From Cyanobium sp. E1_MAG_00006 (GTDB lineage Bacteria; Cyanobacteriota; Cyanobacteriia; PCC-6307; Cyanobiaceae), in the NCBI GenBank assembly GCA_027488975.1, contig JAIYAQ010000035.1, forward strand, positions 1 to 43,989: a stretch of DNA of 43,989 bases, given 5' to 3'. The notes below the pieces were generated by a model. That model made no database searches. It had not been told where the DNA came from and saw nothing but the letters and a program-made list of their open reading frames with translations. Below, in pieces: positions 23,717-32,308 of this stretch. Each line of letters begins with the position of its first letter. The first letter of the stretch is position 1. The position numbers and the translations under genes were made by a program.

Positions 23717-26503
23717 TCAGCTGGAGGCCAGCAACGGCTTGGTGGCCGTGTATCTCCAGCCAGACTGCCCCTTGTATTCCATCTGCTCCAGCTCGCCATA
23801 GCCCCGCTCCTGCAGCACCTGCAGGGCATGCAGCACTTCAGTGGACTCAGGCCGCTGCTTGCCACTCAGGGCACGGCGCAGCGTGCTCAGTGACAGCGGT
23901 GTCTTCTTCTCCCAGGCCACCCGCTGCAGCCGCAGCATCAGAGCGCCCAGCTCACTGTTGCCGGCTGAGGTGAGGCGCACACCGACCGTCTGATCCAGCA
24001 GAAACCTGTTGAAGCGGATTGCCCGCTGCATGGCCTCCACACCGACCAGGCCATTCCCCAGGGAAATGGGCCCATCGACCCGTTCGGCCAGGCACCAAAG
24101 CAGGTGGAACAGGGCGGCCAGCCGGCCGATCCGCCCAGCGGCCTTGTTCGCCAGGGAGCGCTCCGCCGCGGAGATGCTGGCCCGCTTGCGTTGATACATC
24201 GCGGCTCGCTCCGCCTGGAACAGTGCGAAGGCCTCCGCAGTCAGCCGCAGCTCGAGCTGCTCCTGCCTCGCCAGGGCCCCGTAACAGCGAATCAGCAGCT
24301 GCTTGAGAGCGTCAGCCTTGTGGATTTCGTCTTCCGAGCAGCTGGTGGGGAAATGCTGTGGGACACTCAACTGCTCGATCACGATGAAGCGGGCTGACAG
24401 ACCTGACTGGTCGGCATCACCAGTGATCTCTCGGTACACCTCCGGCTGACAGCCCGCCACCATCGCCAGGCGGCAGCTCCTGTACTGCCGCTCCCGGCTC
24501 TGATCAACCTTGGCGCCACGGGCACCGGTGCCGTCGTAACGGGAGAGGAGCCAGCCTCCGAGCGTGGCGTCCTTACCGGCACGCCCTGGATCCGCCATCT
24601 GCCGCAGGGTGGCCGCGGCCTCATCCAGCCAGATGCAGACCGAGCGATTGGCCCACTTGTCGTGGATCTCCAGGTGAACCTCCACGCCTGGCACGGTGAG
24701 GTCTTCCGTGATCAGGGTCTGGGGCATCCGGGGAGGGGGGCCCGCTGGTGGGCCGGCCCCGTTGTCGGCATCCAGCTTTCTGATCTCCCACTCCTGCATC
24801 TGCCTCCTATGGACCTGCTCCACGACCCCATCGACTGACTGCTGCCAGGGCTGGACCAGGAGTCGCGAAAGCAGGGGGGTCTTCAGCTCACCGCTGGGCA
24901 TCAGCAACAGCACCCAGAGGGTCAGCGGCTGACTGAAGTCTTCTGACGGATCCAGCTCGATCCTGCTGCGCAACGGCAGGGCTGCTGAAAACCCAGCCAA
25001 CAGGACGGCCAACAGGGTGCTGTGCTGAAACTCCGCTGTGCGCCGGATCGCCTGCAGCGCCTCCAACAACACCGGTGGAATCAGGCTGCCGATATCCAGA
25101 TCGACCGTGGCGCCGAGCTGCTCCAGCTGATCGAGGGAGTCATCGGCATCGAGGGACGCTTCCTGCTCCTGGATCAGCTCCCGGTACAGACCCTGCACGT
25201 CCCGCAGGCCGCGGTCGTGGTCGCCGGCGATGCGCTCCAGGCGAAAGGACAGCTCTGAGCCACTGAGGCCTGCTGCCGCCAGCTCCTCCAGAGCTTGCTG
25301 CAACGTGGGCTTTCCCTGCCCTGCTGCCGCTGGAGGCGCGCCTGTGGAGCCAGGCGACCCAGAGGATCCTGGGGTGCCGACTGAGCCGCTGCTCAGGCGC
25401 TGGTAACGGCGCAGGGCGGCATCACTGTCCCGATGCCGGCAGTGATCCAAGTCGATCGTGGCCAGGACACGATCCGCCTTGTCCTCGATGGCCAGGACCC
25501 CGATGGCCTGCTGGATCAGATCGTCCGGACTGCCGCTGAAGCGCAGACCGTGGGCATCGAGCAGGTTGACCCAGCTGTAGAGCTCCTTCACGAACCCCGT
25601 GAGCTGAGCGCTGCGATCCACCGCCGCTCCCTCACTCCCGCGATAAGGGCAGCCACCTGCCAGGACATCCCTGGCCTTGCTGCCGATCAACTCCGCCAGT
25701 GCCGGTGCTGCCGAGGCAGAGGCCTGCGGTGGCGTGCTCGTGGTTCGGCTTTGCCTCTGGGGCGGCTTCGTGGTCGAACCGGTCGCCCTGGCCCTGGGGT
25801 AGATGCCGATGGCCCCGAGGGCCCTGACCTCGACCAGGCTGTAGGCGTGATCGGGATTGACCAGCTCATAGGCACCGGCTCCGTTGCGGGTTGGCGCACA
25901 GACGCACACCCGGGTGCCGGCCAGCACCTCCCCGCGATGCTCACCGCCAGGAACGGTCGTGAAATTGCAGTGCCGTTTCCCTGCTGCATTCCGCCAGCTG
26001 GCCATTCCGTCAGCCGGTCGTACATAAATGTGGACCCCGCCGCCGGGCGTGCGCTCAATCCGGGTCTGCGTGAGCTCCGGGCAGAGATCGAGCAGGCGCA
26101 TCCAGTCTTGGTCCAGGGACTCCTGAGTTGGGTAGTTCTTGCGATCGAAATCAATCACCACCACATCTGTGGACGGGATGATGGCCAGTCCGATCGGCCG
26201 TCCCAGCCGCTCGGCAACCTCAAGCCGTTTCAATACCTCAGGTTCATCAGCCGGCTGGCTCTGACTTGTCAATCTCGGCTCACCATCGGCCAGCCAGAAG
26301 CTCGGATTCTTGCCGACAAATGCCGGCAGAGGCTGCCCGTTCTTGTCACGCTGAATCTCTCTCTGGCCGGTCTGGCTGTTCAGCCTGGTCACCGGATAGG
26401 ACTCGGCGGGCAGCGCGACTGGAATCACCGTCTGCAGACTGAGCCCCAGCTCGGCCAGTCGACCAGCTGCTTCCCTCAGTGCGCCGTAATCGCAGGGGGT
26501 CAT
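23717..26503 (-). CDS. PrimPol/DUF3987 replication protein of the mobile element
   Basis: The protein has 928 residues from the ATG at 26503, which is preceded by AGGGGGATCGCCG. A longer frame to 26731 is rejected because it crosses a strong inverted repeat. The N-terminal bifunctional primase/polymerase domain shows the metal-binding pair VVVIDFD and the RTPGGGVHIYVRP motif. The C-terminal half is a DUF3987-type ATPase/helicase-like domain with a degenerate Walker A (PSGELKTPLL) and a later LDEAAATLRQM. Such fusions initiate replication of plasmids, phage satellites and integrative elements. It is transcribed towards the putative iteron region and lies near the integrase. Confidence 0.82.
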   Translation of the reverse strand: MTPCDYGALREAAGRLAELGLSLQTVIPVALPAESYPVTRLNSQTGQREIQRDKNGQPLPAFVGKNPSFWLADGEPRLTSQSQPADEPEVLKRLEVAERLGRPIGLAIIPSTDVVVIDFDRKNYPTQESLDQDWMRLLDLCPELTQTRIERTPGGGVHIYVRPADGMASWRNAAGKRHCNFTTVPGGEHRGEVLAGTRVCVCAPTRNGAGAYELVNPDHAYSLVEVRALGAIGIYPRARATGSTTKPPQRQSRTTSTPPQASASAAPALAELIGSKARDVLAGGCPYRGSEGAAVDRSAQLTGFVKELYSWVNLLDAHGLRFSGSPDDLIQQAIGVLAIEDKADRVLATIDLDHCRHRDSDAALRRYQRLSSGSVGTPGSSGSPGSTGAPPAAAGQGKPTLQQALEELAAAGLSGSELSFRLERIAGDHDRGLRDVQGLYRELIQEQEASLDADDSLDQLEQLGATVDLDIGSLIPPVLLEALQAIRRTAEFQHSTLLAVLLAGFSAALPLRSRIELDPSEDFSQPLTLWVLLLMPSGELKTPLLSRLLVQPWQQSVDGVVEQVHRRQMQEWEIRKLDADNGAGPPAGPPPRMPQTLITEDLTVPGVEVHLEIHDKWANRSVCIWLDEAAATLRQMADPGRAGKDATLGGWLLSRYDGTGARGAKVDQSRERQYRSCRLAMVAGCQPEVYREITGDADQSGLSARFIVIEQLSVPQHFPTSCSEDEIHKADALKQLLIRCYGALARQEQLELRLTAEAFALFQAERAAMYQRKRASISAAERSLANKAAGRIGRLAALFHLLWCLAERVDGPISLGNGLVGVEAMQRAIRFNRFLLDQTVGVRLTSAGNSELGALMLRLQRVAWEKKTPLSLSTLRRALSGKQRPESTEVLHALQVLQERGYGELEQMEYKGQSGWRYTATKPLLASS

Positions 26504-26618
26504 CGGCGATCCCCCTGGCAGAAGGCAGCCCGGAATGCACCTTTCTGTTGTGGAACAGTGCAGCAGAAAGCAGCCGCAGCAATCGCCGGAGATGCCATAA
26601 TTGATCCACAGAAACACC

Positions 26619-26649
26619 AAGGCCGCGGCGAACTTCGCTGCGGCCTTTT
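26619..26649 (+). other. Strong stem-loop upstream of the replication gene
   Basis: GGCCGCGGCGAA pairs with TTCGCTGCGGCC with one wobble, and TTTTC follows on the plus strand, so it looks like an intrinsic terminator in that direction. No plus-strand gene precedes it. On the minus strand it would be in the leader of the PrimPol gene without a T-run. It may insulate the replication gene promoter region or form a leader hairpin. Confidence 0.4.
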
Positions 26650-26685
26650 CATTTGAGCTCCTATGCGGCTTGCCTGGATGGCCTG

Positions 26686-26736
26686 GAACCGTGCAGACCG
26701 TGCAAGTCCTGGACATCTGCACGGTCTGCACGGTTC
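26686..26736. promoter_or_regulatory. 19-bp perfect inverted repeat between divergent genes
   Basis: GAACCGTGCAGACCGTGCA (26686-26704) and its exact complement (26718-26736) are separated by 13 bases. Each arm itself has CCGTGCA twice in direct orientation. It lies between the divergent PrimPol gene and the small DNA-binding protein gene, about 58 bases before the latter's ATG. An operator for that protein, or a replication/termination structure, are the main possibilities. Confidence 0.65.
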
Positions 26737-26794
26737 AGCAGCGCTTAATCGCTGAAATCAGGGGCTCAAATGGTGTTGTGCGAATCCAACTGCC

Positions 26795-27094
26795 ATGAGC
26801 GCATCTCTGACAGCTGCGGATGACATCAAGCAGCAACTCAATCTCATCTGCGCCCAGCTGAATGTGATCCAGGCGAGGCTGGAGCTCAAGCCCACCCTCA
26901 GCAGCAGCCCCTGGCTGCCCCTGTCGGAAGCCGCCAGGGCCCTTCACTTCCCCAGCGCCCGTGCCTTGCGGGTCGCCATCGATCGCGGTCGGATCCCGCC
27001 TCAGTTCGTCAGCGCCACCACCGGCGAGACCGGCAGGCGCCGGACGCTTTACGTGGACGTGGAAGGCTTCGCCTCACATCTGCGCAACAAGTGA
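26795..27094 (+). CDS. Small DNA-binding, excisionase-like protein
   Basis: The protein has 99 residues. The first 40 are helical (DIKQQLNLICAQLNVIQARLEL). The second half reads like a MerR/excisionase-type winged helix: PLSEAARALHFPSARALRVAIDRGRIPPQFV...RRRTLYVDVEGFASHL. Such proteins next to an integrase usually act as directionality factors or transcription regulators. It is convergent with the integrase, and the two coding regions overlap by 21 bases at their 3' ends. It is divergent from the PrimPol gene with a 19-bp inverted repeat between. It has no match I can name precisely. Confidence 0.65.
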   Translation: MSASLTAADDIKQQLNLICAQLNVIQARLELKPTLSSSPWLPLSEAARALHFPSARALRVAIDRGRIPPQFVSATTGETGRRRTLYVDVEGFASHLRNK

Positions 27095-28177
27095 CGCCAT
27101 CGAGGCGCTGTCGAACCAGCGCTGATACAGCGACGTGTGGACCATCAGCGAGTGCCCGAGGCTCTTGGCTGCCAGCGACGGGCTGATCTGCGGGTTGTGA
27201 ATCGCCCGCACCGCCCAGGCATGCCGCAGGTCGTAGGGGAGGAACGGGGCCCCATGGCGGCGCAGGGCCACCCCCAGCTGGGAGCCGACCGTGCGGTGGT
27301 CGCGATCGAGATTGATCGCCGGCAGGCGCTTGTCCTGCAGCTCCCAACGGCTGATCCATGCCTTCGGCAGCGGCAGGCCCTGCCGGGCACCGGTCTTGCC
27401 ACCACGGATCACCACCAGCCCGTTGCTCTCAACCTCCGCCATCAGCAGGGCCTCGTGGGGCCTGGCTCCGTAGGTGGCGCAGATCCCGGCAACCCATTGC
27501 CACCCCGATGGCAGCCCATCGATCAACGCCACGATCTCCTCGTCGGCAGGCAGGTGGCGCGGCGCCGCATCCTTCAGCGGGGTGTAGCCCTTGCCCAGGC
27601 CCCTGAGCTCCTGCACGGCATCCGTGCCCATCTCCAGGGCCTGGGCCACGGCGGTTGCCGCCAGGGCCGCCTTACGGCGGCTGCAGCTGCCGATCGGCTT
27701 GCTTGCCACAAGAGCACGCAGGGTGTCGAGAGTCACGTCCCGCTGCGGCAGCAGGGGCTTCAGCGGGCCTGCATAAGCGGTGGCCCAGGTCACATCCGCG
27801 CTGGGGCCTCGCTTGCGCTGCTGGATCCACCAGGCCTCTGTGCGCCGCAGGGCTTCGAGACCGCTGATCCCCTCGCCCGTGGGGCCTGCTGCCTGGCTGG
27901 CCTGCAGCCACCGCTCGGACGGGAAGGTCTCCAGCCCCCGGCGGTGCAGCTCCAGATCCCTGCCAAGCTCCTCGGCCAGCTGACGCGCCTGATCGACGCC
28001 GGACGGATAGGGGAAAGCGGTGGTGATGCGCCGCTGCTTCCAGCTCCCATCGGGCAAAGGCAGGCTGGCCCGCAGCCGCAGCTTTGCCCCGGACGGAGAA
28101 ACTTCGAGGCTGACACTGGAGCCCAGGTCTCTCAGGGCCCGGTTGATCCGCGTGAGGTAGGGGTCCCGGCCGGCCAT
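27074..28177 (-). CDS. Tyrosine recombinase (integrase) of the element
   Basis: The protein has 367 residues. The catalytic set is visible: Arg239 in ARPHEALLM, Lys261 in GGKTGA, Tyr315-x-x-Arg318-His319 in PYDLRHAW, His342 in LGHSLMVHTSLY and the nucleophile Tyr351. The box II position normally occupied by His is Tyr here, a known variation in phage integrases. The N-terminal 90 residues resemble an AP2-like arm-binding domain (SVSLEVSPSGAKLRLRASLP). It lies 130 bases from the 3' end of a tRNA-Met gene, the usual location for element integrases. GTGCCTA repeats are present just upstream of its ATG. Confidence 0.88.
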   Translation of the reverse strand: MAGRDPYLTRINRALRDLGSSVSLEVSPSGAKLRLRASLPLPDGSWKQRRITTAFPYPSGVDQARQLAEELGRDLELHRRGLETFPSERWLQASQAAGPTGEGISGLEALRRTEAWWIQQRKRGPSADVTWATAYAGPLKPLLPQRDVTLDTLRALVASKPIGSCSRRKAALAATAVAQALEMGTDAVQELRGLGKGYTPLKDAAPRHLPADEEIVALIDGLPSGWQWVAGICATYGARPHEALLMAEVESNGLVVIRGGKTGARQGLPLPKAWISRWELQDKRLPAINLDRDHRTVGSQLGVALRRHGAPFLPYDLRHAWAVRAIHNPQISPSLAAKSLGHSLMVHTSLYQRWFDSASMASLVAQM

Positions 28178-28182
28178 GAGGC

Positions 28183-28243
28183 GTGCCTAAAAGCGTGCCT
28201 ACTCTCGCCCAAAACGGGCCGATCTGTGCCTAAACGGTGCCTA
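28183..28243. repeat. Four GTGCCTA repeats between integrase and tRNA
   Basis: GTGCCTA occurs at 28183-28189, 28195-28201, 28226-28232 and 28237-28243, arranged as two close pairs (11-12 bp apart, about one helical turn) with 31 bp between. They cover the integrase promoter/attachment region. Arm-type integrase sites or binding sites of the excisionase-like protein are the likely role. Confidence 0.7.
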
Positions 28244-28307
28244 GCCAGAACTCTCGTCGCTGCTCAGCTTTGCCTGAAAACCTCCTCTGTGACTGGGTTT
28301 TTGGGGA

Positions 28308-28380
28308 TGGGGGCCGTGGGGATCGAACCCACCTACTGCGAATTATGAGTCCGCTGCATTCACCAGATTGCTAGACCCCC
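28308..28380 (-). tRNA. tRNA-Met (CAU)
   Basis: On the minus strand the 73-nt sequence begins GGGGGTCTAGCAATCTGG and ends GGCCCCC plus discriminator A. The acceptor stem pairs 7/7 with one G-U. The anticodon arm is GCGGA-CTCATAA-TTCGC, giving anticodon CAT, and the T-arm is GTGGG-TTCGATC-CCCAC. CCA is not encoded. A CAT anticodon could also be tRNA-Ile(k2C), but initiator-type features are absent and picocyanobacterial elongator tRNA-Met is my best reading. Its 3' end faces the integrase, so it is the probable attachment site. Confidence 0.92.
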
Positions 28381-28426
28381 GTGGGTCGCTGCCCCAGGCA
28401 CCGGTTTGCCTGGATGGCCAAGGTAC

Positions 28427-28957
28427 TCACCAGAGCCCGCGCACAATCCGCGCACCGGGTTGCGGCCAGGCCACTGGAGCGGAGGGCGCACTGCAGCCAC
28501 CCTGGGGCAAGCCCTGGCAGAAGCCGTTGTTGATATCGGCGGTGCGCCAGGGCATGGGGTTGCTCTGTTGATCCAGGAGCACCTGATAGGTGTTCTCAAC
28601 CGCGGAACCATCCCAGACGATGGTCTGATCGGGGAAGCCGAAGCCCATCACCCGGGTGCCATCGCCACCGCCCATCGAGATGCCGAGCACATCGGTGATC
28701 TGGTGCGTGATGTCGATGCCGCGGGCGAAGGGGGCGGTGTAGCTGAAGAAGCGACGCTCCATCAGATCGGACGTGGTGGTCACCGGGCCGCAGCGGGTCA
28801 CTTCGACAGGGGCCGAACCGGCCAGCGGTGCCTCGATCGTGCTGGTGCAGACGACCGGCCCGGCCTGGGCGCCCCCAGCCCCGGCGACAGCCGCCGCAAC
28901 CACGAGCACCGCGGCGCACGAACCCACCCCCATCAGCGCCGCGTGTCGGGCCGCCAT
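28427..28957 (-). CDS. Secreted protein of unknown function
   Basis: The protein has 176 residues and an N-terminal signal peptide (about 1-32, hydrophobic LMGVGSCAAVLVVAAAVAGAG, cleavage near AQA-G). The mature part has three or four Cys that could form disulfides, plus the segments ERRFFSYTAPFARGIDITHQITDVLGI and GFGFPDQTIVWDGSAVENTY. It probably resides in the periplasm or outside the cell. It is divergent from pyrE with a 58-base spacer. I believe similar proteins occur in other picocyanobacteria; no function is known to me. Confidence 0.7.
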   Translation of the reverse strand: MAARHAALMGVGSCAAVLVVAAAVAGAGGAQAGPVVCTSTIEAPLAGSAPVEVTRCGPVTTTSDLMERRFFSYTAPFARGIDITHQITDVLGISMGGGDGTRVMGFGFPDQTIVWDGSAVENTYQVLLDQQSNPMPWRTADINNGFCQGLPQGGCSAPSAPVAWPQPGARIVRGLW

Positions 28958-29015
28958 CGATCTGGTGTCAGCAATGAACGCAAACTAGACAACACAAACC
29001 GCCGATGCCAGAGGC

Positions 29016-29606
29016 ATGACCCAGTCGCTCCACCTGCCCCAGGCCAGCGCCGACCAGCGGCAGCGACTGCTGCAGCTGCTGGCGGAGCGTGCCTACCGCC
29101 ACGGCAGCTTCACCCTGGCCTCGGGCCGCAGCAGCGATCACTACGTGAACTGCAAACCGGTGAGCCTCAGTGGCGAGGGGCTGGCCCTGCTCTCGGCGCG
29201 GATGCTGGAGCTGGTGGAAGCGGAGGCGGTGGCGGTGGCGGGCCTCACCCTCGGCGCCGATCCGCTGGTGAGCGGCGTGGCCCAGGCGGCCGCGCTGGCG
29301 GGCCGACCACTGGATGCCCTGATCGTGCGCAAGGAGGCCAAGGGCCACGGCACCGGCGCCTGGCTGGAGGGCCCGCTGCCGGCGGCCGGCAGCCGCATCA
29401 CCGTGCTGGAGGACGTGGTCACCACCGGTGGCTCCTCGCTCAAGGCGGTGAAGCAACTGCGCGAAGCCGGCTACACGGTGGAGCGGGTGGTCACGATCGT
29501 GGATCGCCAGGAGGGCGGCCTCGAGGCGATGAATGCTGCCGGCCTGGAGCTGCGCAGCCTGTTCCTGCTGGAGGAGGTGGCCGCCACCTCTGCCGCTCAG
29601 GGCTGA
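29016..29606 (+). CDS. pyrE: Orotate phosphoribosyltransferase
   Basis: The 196-residue enzyme converts orotate and PRPP to orotidine monophosphate in pyrimidine synthesis. Visible signatures are the substrate loop region [16 protein letters not shown] near the start, RKEAKGHG in the catalytic loop, and the PRPP-binding motif [15 protein letters not shown]. Length is normal. It is followed by a stem-loop and then the YgfZ-type gene, on the same strand. First clearly core-genome gene to the right of the tRNA. Confidence 0.93.
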   Translation: MTQSLHLPQASADQRQRLLQLLAERAYRHGSFTLASGRSSDHYVNCKPVSLSGEGLALLSARMLELVEAEAVAVAGLTLGADPLVSGVAQAAALAGRPLDALIVRKEAKGHGTGAWLEGPLPAAGSRITVLEDVVTTGGSSLKAVKQLREAGYTVERVVTIVDRQEGGLEAMNAAGLELRSLFLLEEVAATSAAQG

Positions 29607-29630
29607 TCCGCAGGGGATTGCCGTCGCCCC

Positions 29631-29697
29631 GGTCTGCGGAGGTGCGACCACATCCCATCCCAATCCTGTACAACCCCTGGACACCGCTCCGCAGACC
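29631..29697 (+). other. Stem-loop between pyrE and the YgfZ gene
   Basis: GGTCTGCGGA (29631-29640) pairs exactly with TCCGCAGACC (29688-29697), and GGTG/CACC just inside extends it with small bulges. There is no T-run, so it may be an RNA processing or stability element rather than a terminator. The loop includes GCGACCACATCCCATCC, which resembles half of the inverted repeat at 33786-33834. Confidence 0.45.
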
Positions 29698-29711
29698 CGT
29701 CTGCCGCCCGC

Positions 29712-30737
29712 TTGAACCCCGCAAACGCTCCATCGCCTGAGCACAGCCACGGCCGCTGGAGCATCCCGATCAGCCAGATCCGGCTGGAGGGGGCCGATGC
29801 CCTCCGCTTCCTGCACGGCCAGAGCAGCCAGGCGATCGAGCTGGCCCGCCCAGGCGACTGCCTCGCCACCTGTCTGATCAGCCCCACCGGCCGCATGCGC
29901 GCCTTGGCGCTGGTGTGCGTCGACGACGCCGGCGCCGATCTGCTGGTGCTGGCGGGAGAGGGTACGGCCGTGCATCAGGCCCTCGATCGGGTGCTGTTCC
30001 CGGCGGATCAGGTCCGGCTGAGCGCACCGGTACCAGCCACGCTGGTGCGCTGGCTGGGCAGCGGCGCCGGCGAACCCACCACCGAACCCACCACCAAACC
30101 CGCCAGCGACCCGCGTCTGCTCCATCCCGGCGTCGACCTGGGTGCCGGCGCCGATCAGCCCGCCCTGCTGCTGGCCGATGGCGAGAACCTGCCGCCCTGG
30201 CTGGCGGCCCTACCAGAGCTGCCCTGGGAGCAGGTGGAGCGCCTGCGCCTGCGCCAGGGGTTCCCGGCCGCACCGGCGGAGCTCAACGACGACACCAACC
30301 CCTTCGAGCTCGGCCTGGCCGATTGGGTCAGCCTCAGCAAGGGCTGCTACGTGGGCCAGGAGACCCTGGCGAAGCTGGCCACCTACGACGGCGTCAAGCA
30401 GCAGTTGCGCCACTGGCGCGCCCCCCGCACCGGCCCTGCGGCGGCCGACGCCTGCGCCCCGGGAACGCCCCTGAGCACAACGGCCGGCGGGCGGGCCGGT
30501 GTGATCACCTCGGTGCTGTCTGGGCCCGAGGGCCTGGAGGGGCTGGCCCTGGTGCGCCGTCAGGCCCTGGCAGAGCCGGAGCTGGTGGTAACCAGCGCAG
30601 CCGATGGAGGCAGCACCAGCGCGATCCACCTGCAAATCAGCGTGCCGGAGGGCTTCACGCCGCCACCGGTTGGCGCTGGTGGCGCTGGTGGCGCTGGCCG
30701 CAGTGATGGCACCACAAAACCGACTCCGTCGGCCTGA
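29712..30737 (+). CDS. ygfZ: YgfZ/GcvT-like folate-binding protein
   Basis: The protein has 341 residues from a TTG at 29712; the conserved region begins soon after (WSIPISQIRLEGADALRFLHGQSSQ). The diagnostic motif KGCYVGQE is present (LSKGCYVGQETLAKL). YgfZ proteins bind tetrahydrofolate and help in iron-sulfur cluster enzyme maturation or repair. Residues about 115-125 have a Thr/Pro/Glu repeat, and the C-terminal tail is Gly/Ala-rich (VGAGGAGGAG), probably disordered. The gene converges on the RecB-like nuclease gene with an 18-base gap. Confidence 0.85.
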   Translation: MNPANAPSPEHSHGRWSIPISQIRLEGADALRFLHGQSSQAIELARPGDCLATCLISPTGRMRALALVCVDDAGADLLVLAGEGTAVHQALDRVLFPADQVRLSAPVPATLVRWLGSGAGEPTTEPTTKPASDPRLLHPGVDLGAGADQPALLLADGENLPPWLAALPELPWEQVERLRLRQGFPAAPAELNDDTNPFELGLADWVSLSKGCYVGQETLAKLATYDGVKQQLRHWRAPRTGPAAADACAPGTPLSTTAGGRAGVITSVLSGPEGLEGLALVRRQALAEPELVVTSAADGGSTSAIHLQISVPEGFTPPPVGAGGAGGAGRSDGTTKPTPSA

Positions 30738-30755
30738 CCCTCACTCGGCTGATCC

Positions 30756-32219
30756 TCAGCCGGCCTGATCGCTCTGCAGCAGCCAGTGCGCCACGGCCCA
30801 GGTGGCCAGGGCGTCGTCGTGGTTGTAGCGGAAGATCCAGCGCAGGTTCTGGCGGCCGCCGCCGCCCAGGCGCCAGCGGCGCCACCAGAGCAGCGCCCGC
30901 GCACCGTCGGCCCCCTTCAGACTCCAGCGGAAGCCCAGCCAGCCCGCGGTGGCCTTGAGGCCGTAGCCGTTGGTGGGCAGCCACCAGTGCTGGCGCAGCC
31001 TCTGGTGCACATCCACCAGCCGCTCCCGCAGCAGCGCCAGCTCCCGTTCGCGCGCTCCCTGCCGCTGAGCCAGGCGCAGCACCGCCAGCCGCTCGGTTTC
31101 GCCGTAGTGCAGCACCGGCCAGTCGGGGTAGGCGTTGAGCAGCTGCTGCAGGCGCTGCCACAGCCGCGCCTCGCCGTGCTCCAGCCGCGCCAGCACCGGC
31201 CGGTAGGGCGCCTGGGCAGCCTCAGCCAGGTCGGGCCAGCGGCCATCGGCGCGCCGCTCCAGCCGCACGAAGCCGTGCAGGAAGTCGTCGCGGGCGTCGG
31301 GGTCGGATTCGATGTCGTAGATCAGCACCCCCGGCGCTGCCGCCAGCTCGGGCAGGGCAGGGCCGGGCTCGCGCCGCAGGGGCGTACCGCTCTGCTGCAC
31401 CCGCGCCTGGGTGATCAGCTGCGGGGACATCTCGGCGTGCTGCTCACCGTGAACCGCGAGGGCCTCGGCCAGCTGCTCGGGCTCAGAGGCGGCCAGATCG
31501 CTGAGGCGGCTGATGCCCAGCTCCAGCAGCATCTCCCGCCGTTTGGCGCCGATGCCGCTCACCTCGCTGAGGTGCCCCTCAGCGGCCGCGACCTGATCAC
31601 AGGCGGCCTTCCAACCGCAAAGCACGCATTTCTTGCGATCGGCCACCAGCGGCGGCGGCTCGGGCCGCGCCAGATCGTCCGCCAGCTTGAGCAGGGCGTC
31701 ATCCAGCTGGCGAGGCAGGCCGCCCGTCAGAGGCAGGGCCTCCTGCTCCATGCCGCGGCCGGCCCAGGCCAGCACAAGGCCGCTGCGCACAGGAGCGCCC
31801 TGATCGCTCTCCAGCAGACGCCCCCACAAGGCCAGCACCAGCCTGTGCTCGCGGGTGGTGCGCCGGCCCTGGCGGAACAGCACCGGCCTGTAGGCGTGTG
31901 CGCCCCAGCGGCTCTGGCCCTCCAGCCGCTGCAGCAGCGGTGGATGGGCCTCCAGTGGCAGGCCGCCCAGGCTGCCGCGCAGGCGCAGACCCACCACGGC
32001 AGCGGCACCCGCGCTGGCGGCCGCCTCGCCCCGCTGCGGGCGCTGGGGGAACAGCATCGAAAAGCAGCGGCGCTGCTCATCGAGCTGCAGCTCGCGGTGG
32101 GCGGTCCACTGGCGCTCGGCCGGGTCGCCGAAACGATCGAGCCACGCCCGGCGCTTGCAGCGCAGCCAGCTGCGCAGCAGCCGGTCGTTGAGCAGAGTCT
32201 CACTGGGCACGGTGGTCAC
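30756..32219 (-). CDS. TM0106-family RecB-like nuclease
   Basis: The protein has 487 residues from a GTG at 32219. The N-terminal region (LLNDRLLRSWLRCKRRAWLDRFGD) and the cysteine motif CVLCGWKAACDQVAAAEGHLSEVSGIG belong to the TM0106 RecB-like family. A helix-hairpin-helix (SGIGAKRREMLLELGI) follows. The C-terminal half has an RNase H-like domain starting at VLIYDIESDPDARDDF, with predicted metal-binding Asp/Glu. The family is widespread in cyanobacteria; the substrate is not established. It is divergent from the phosphohexomutase gene (89-base gap). Confidence 0.8.
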   Translation of the reverse strand: MTTVPSETLLNDRLLRSWLRCKRRAWLDRFGDPAERQWTAHRELQLDEQRRCFSMLFPQRPQRGEAAASAGAAAVVGLRLRGSLGGLPLEAHPPLLQRLEGQSRWGAHAYRPVLFRQGRRTTREHRLVLALWGRLLESDQGAPVRSGLVLAWAGRGMEQEALPLTGGLPRQLDDALLKLADDLARPEPPPLVADRKKCVLCGWKAACDQVAAAEGHLSEVSGIGAKRREMLLELGISRLSDLAASEPEQLAEALAVHGEQHAEMSPQLITQARVQQSGTPLRREPGPALPELAAAPGVLIYDIESDPDARDDFLHGFVRLERRADGRWPDLAEAAQAPYRPVLARLEHGEARLWQRLQQLLNAYPDWPVLHYGETERLAVLRLAQRQGARERELALLRERLVDVHQRLRQHWWLPTNGYGLKATAGWLGFRWSLKGADGARALLWWRRWRLGGGGRQNLRWIFRYNHDDALATWAVAHWLLQSDQAG

Positions 32220-32308
32220 CGTAGGCCGTCCGCCCCGCCGGCACCCGCAGGCGCGCAGCGGGGCAGGCCCGCTGCTAGCACCATCGATAACGACCGTGCT
32301 TCACCCCG

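Noticed and set aside
26619-26649. Rho-independent terminator for a plus-strand gene
   Set aside because: It looks like one by shape, but no plus-strand gene precedes it, so it is listed only as a stem-loop.
26504-26731. N-terminal extension of the PrimPol protein to 26731
   Set aside because: The extension runs through a 19-bp inverted repeat and a strong stem-loop and has a Cys-rich, non-family sequence. ATG 26503 has a better ribosome site.
1-28300. A left attachment site matching the tRNA-Met 3' end
   Set aside because: I looked by eye for GGTTCGATCCCC-like sequence to the left of the integrase and found none; an exact search could still reveal a degraded one.
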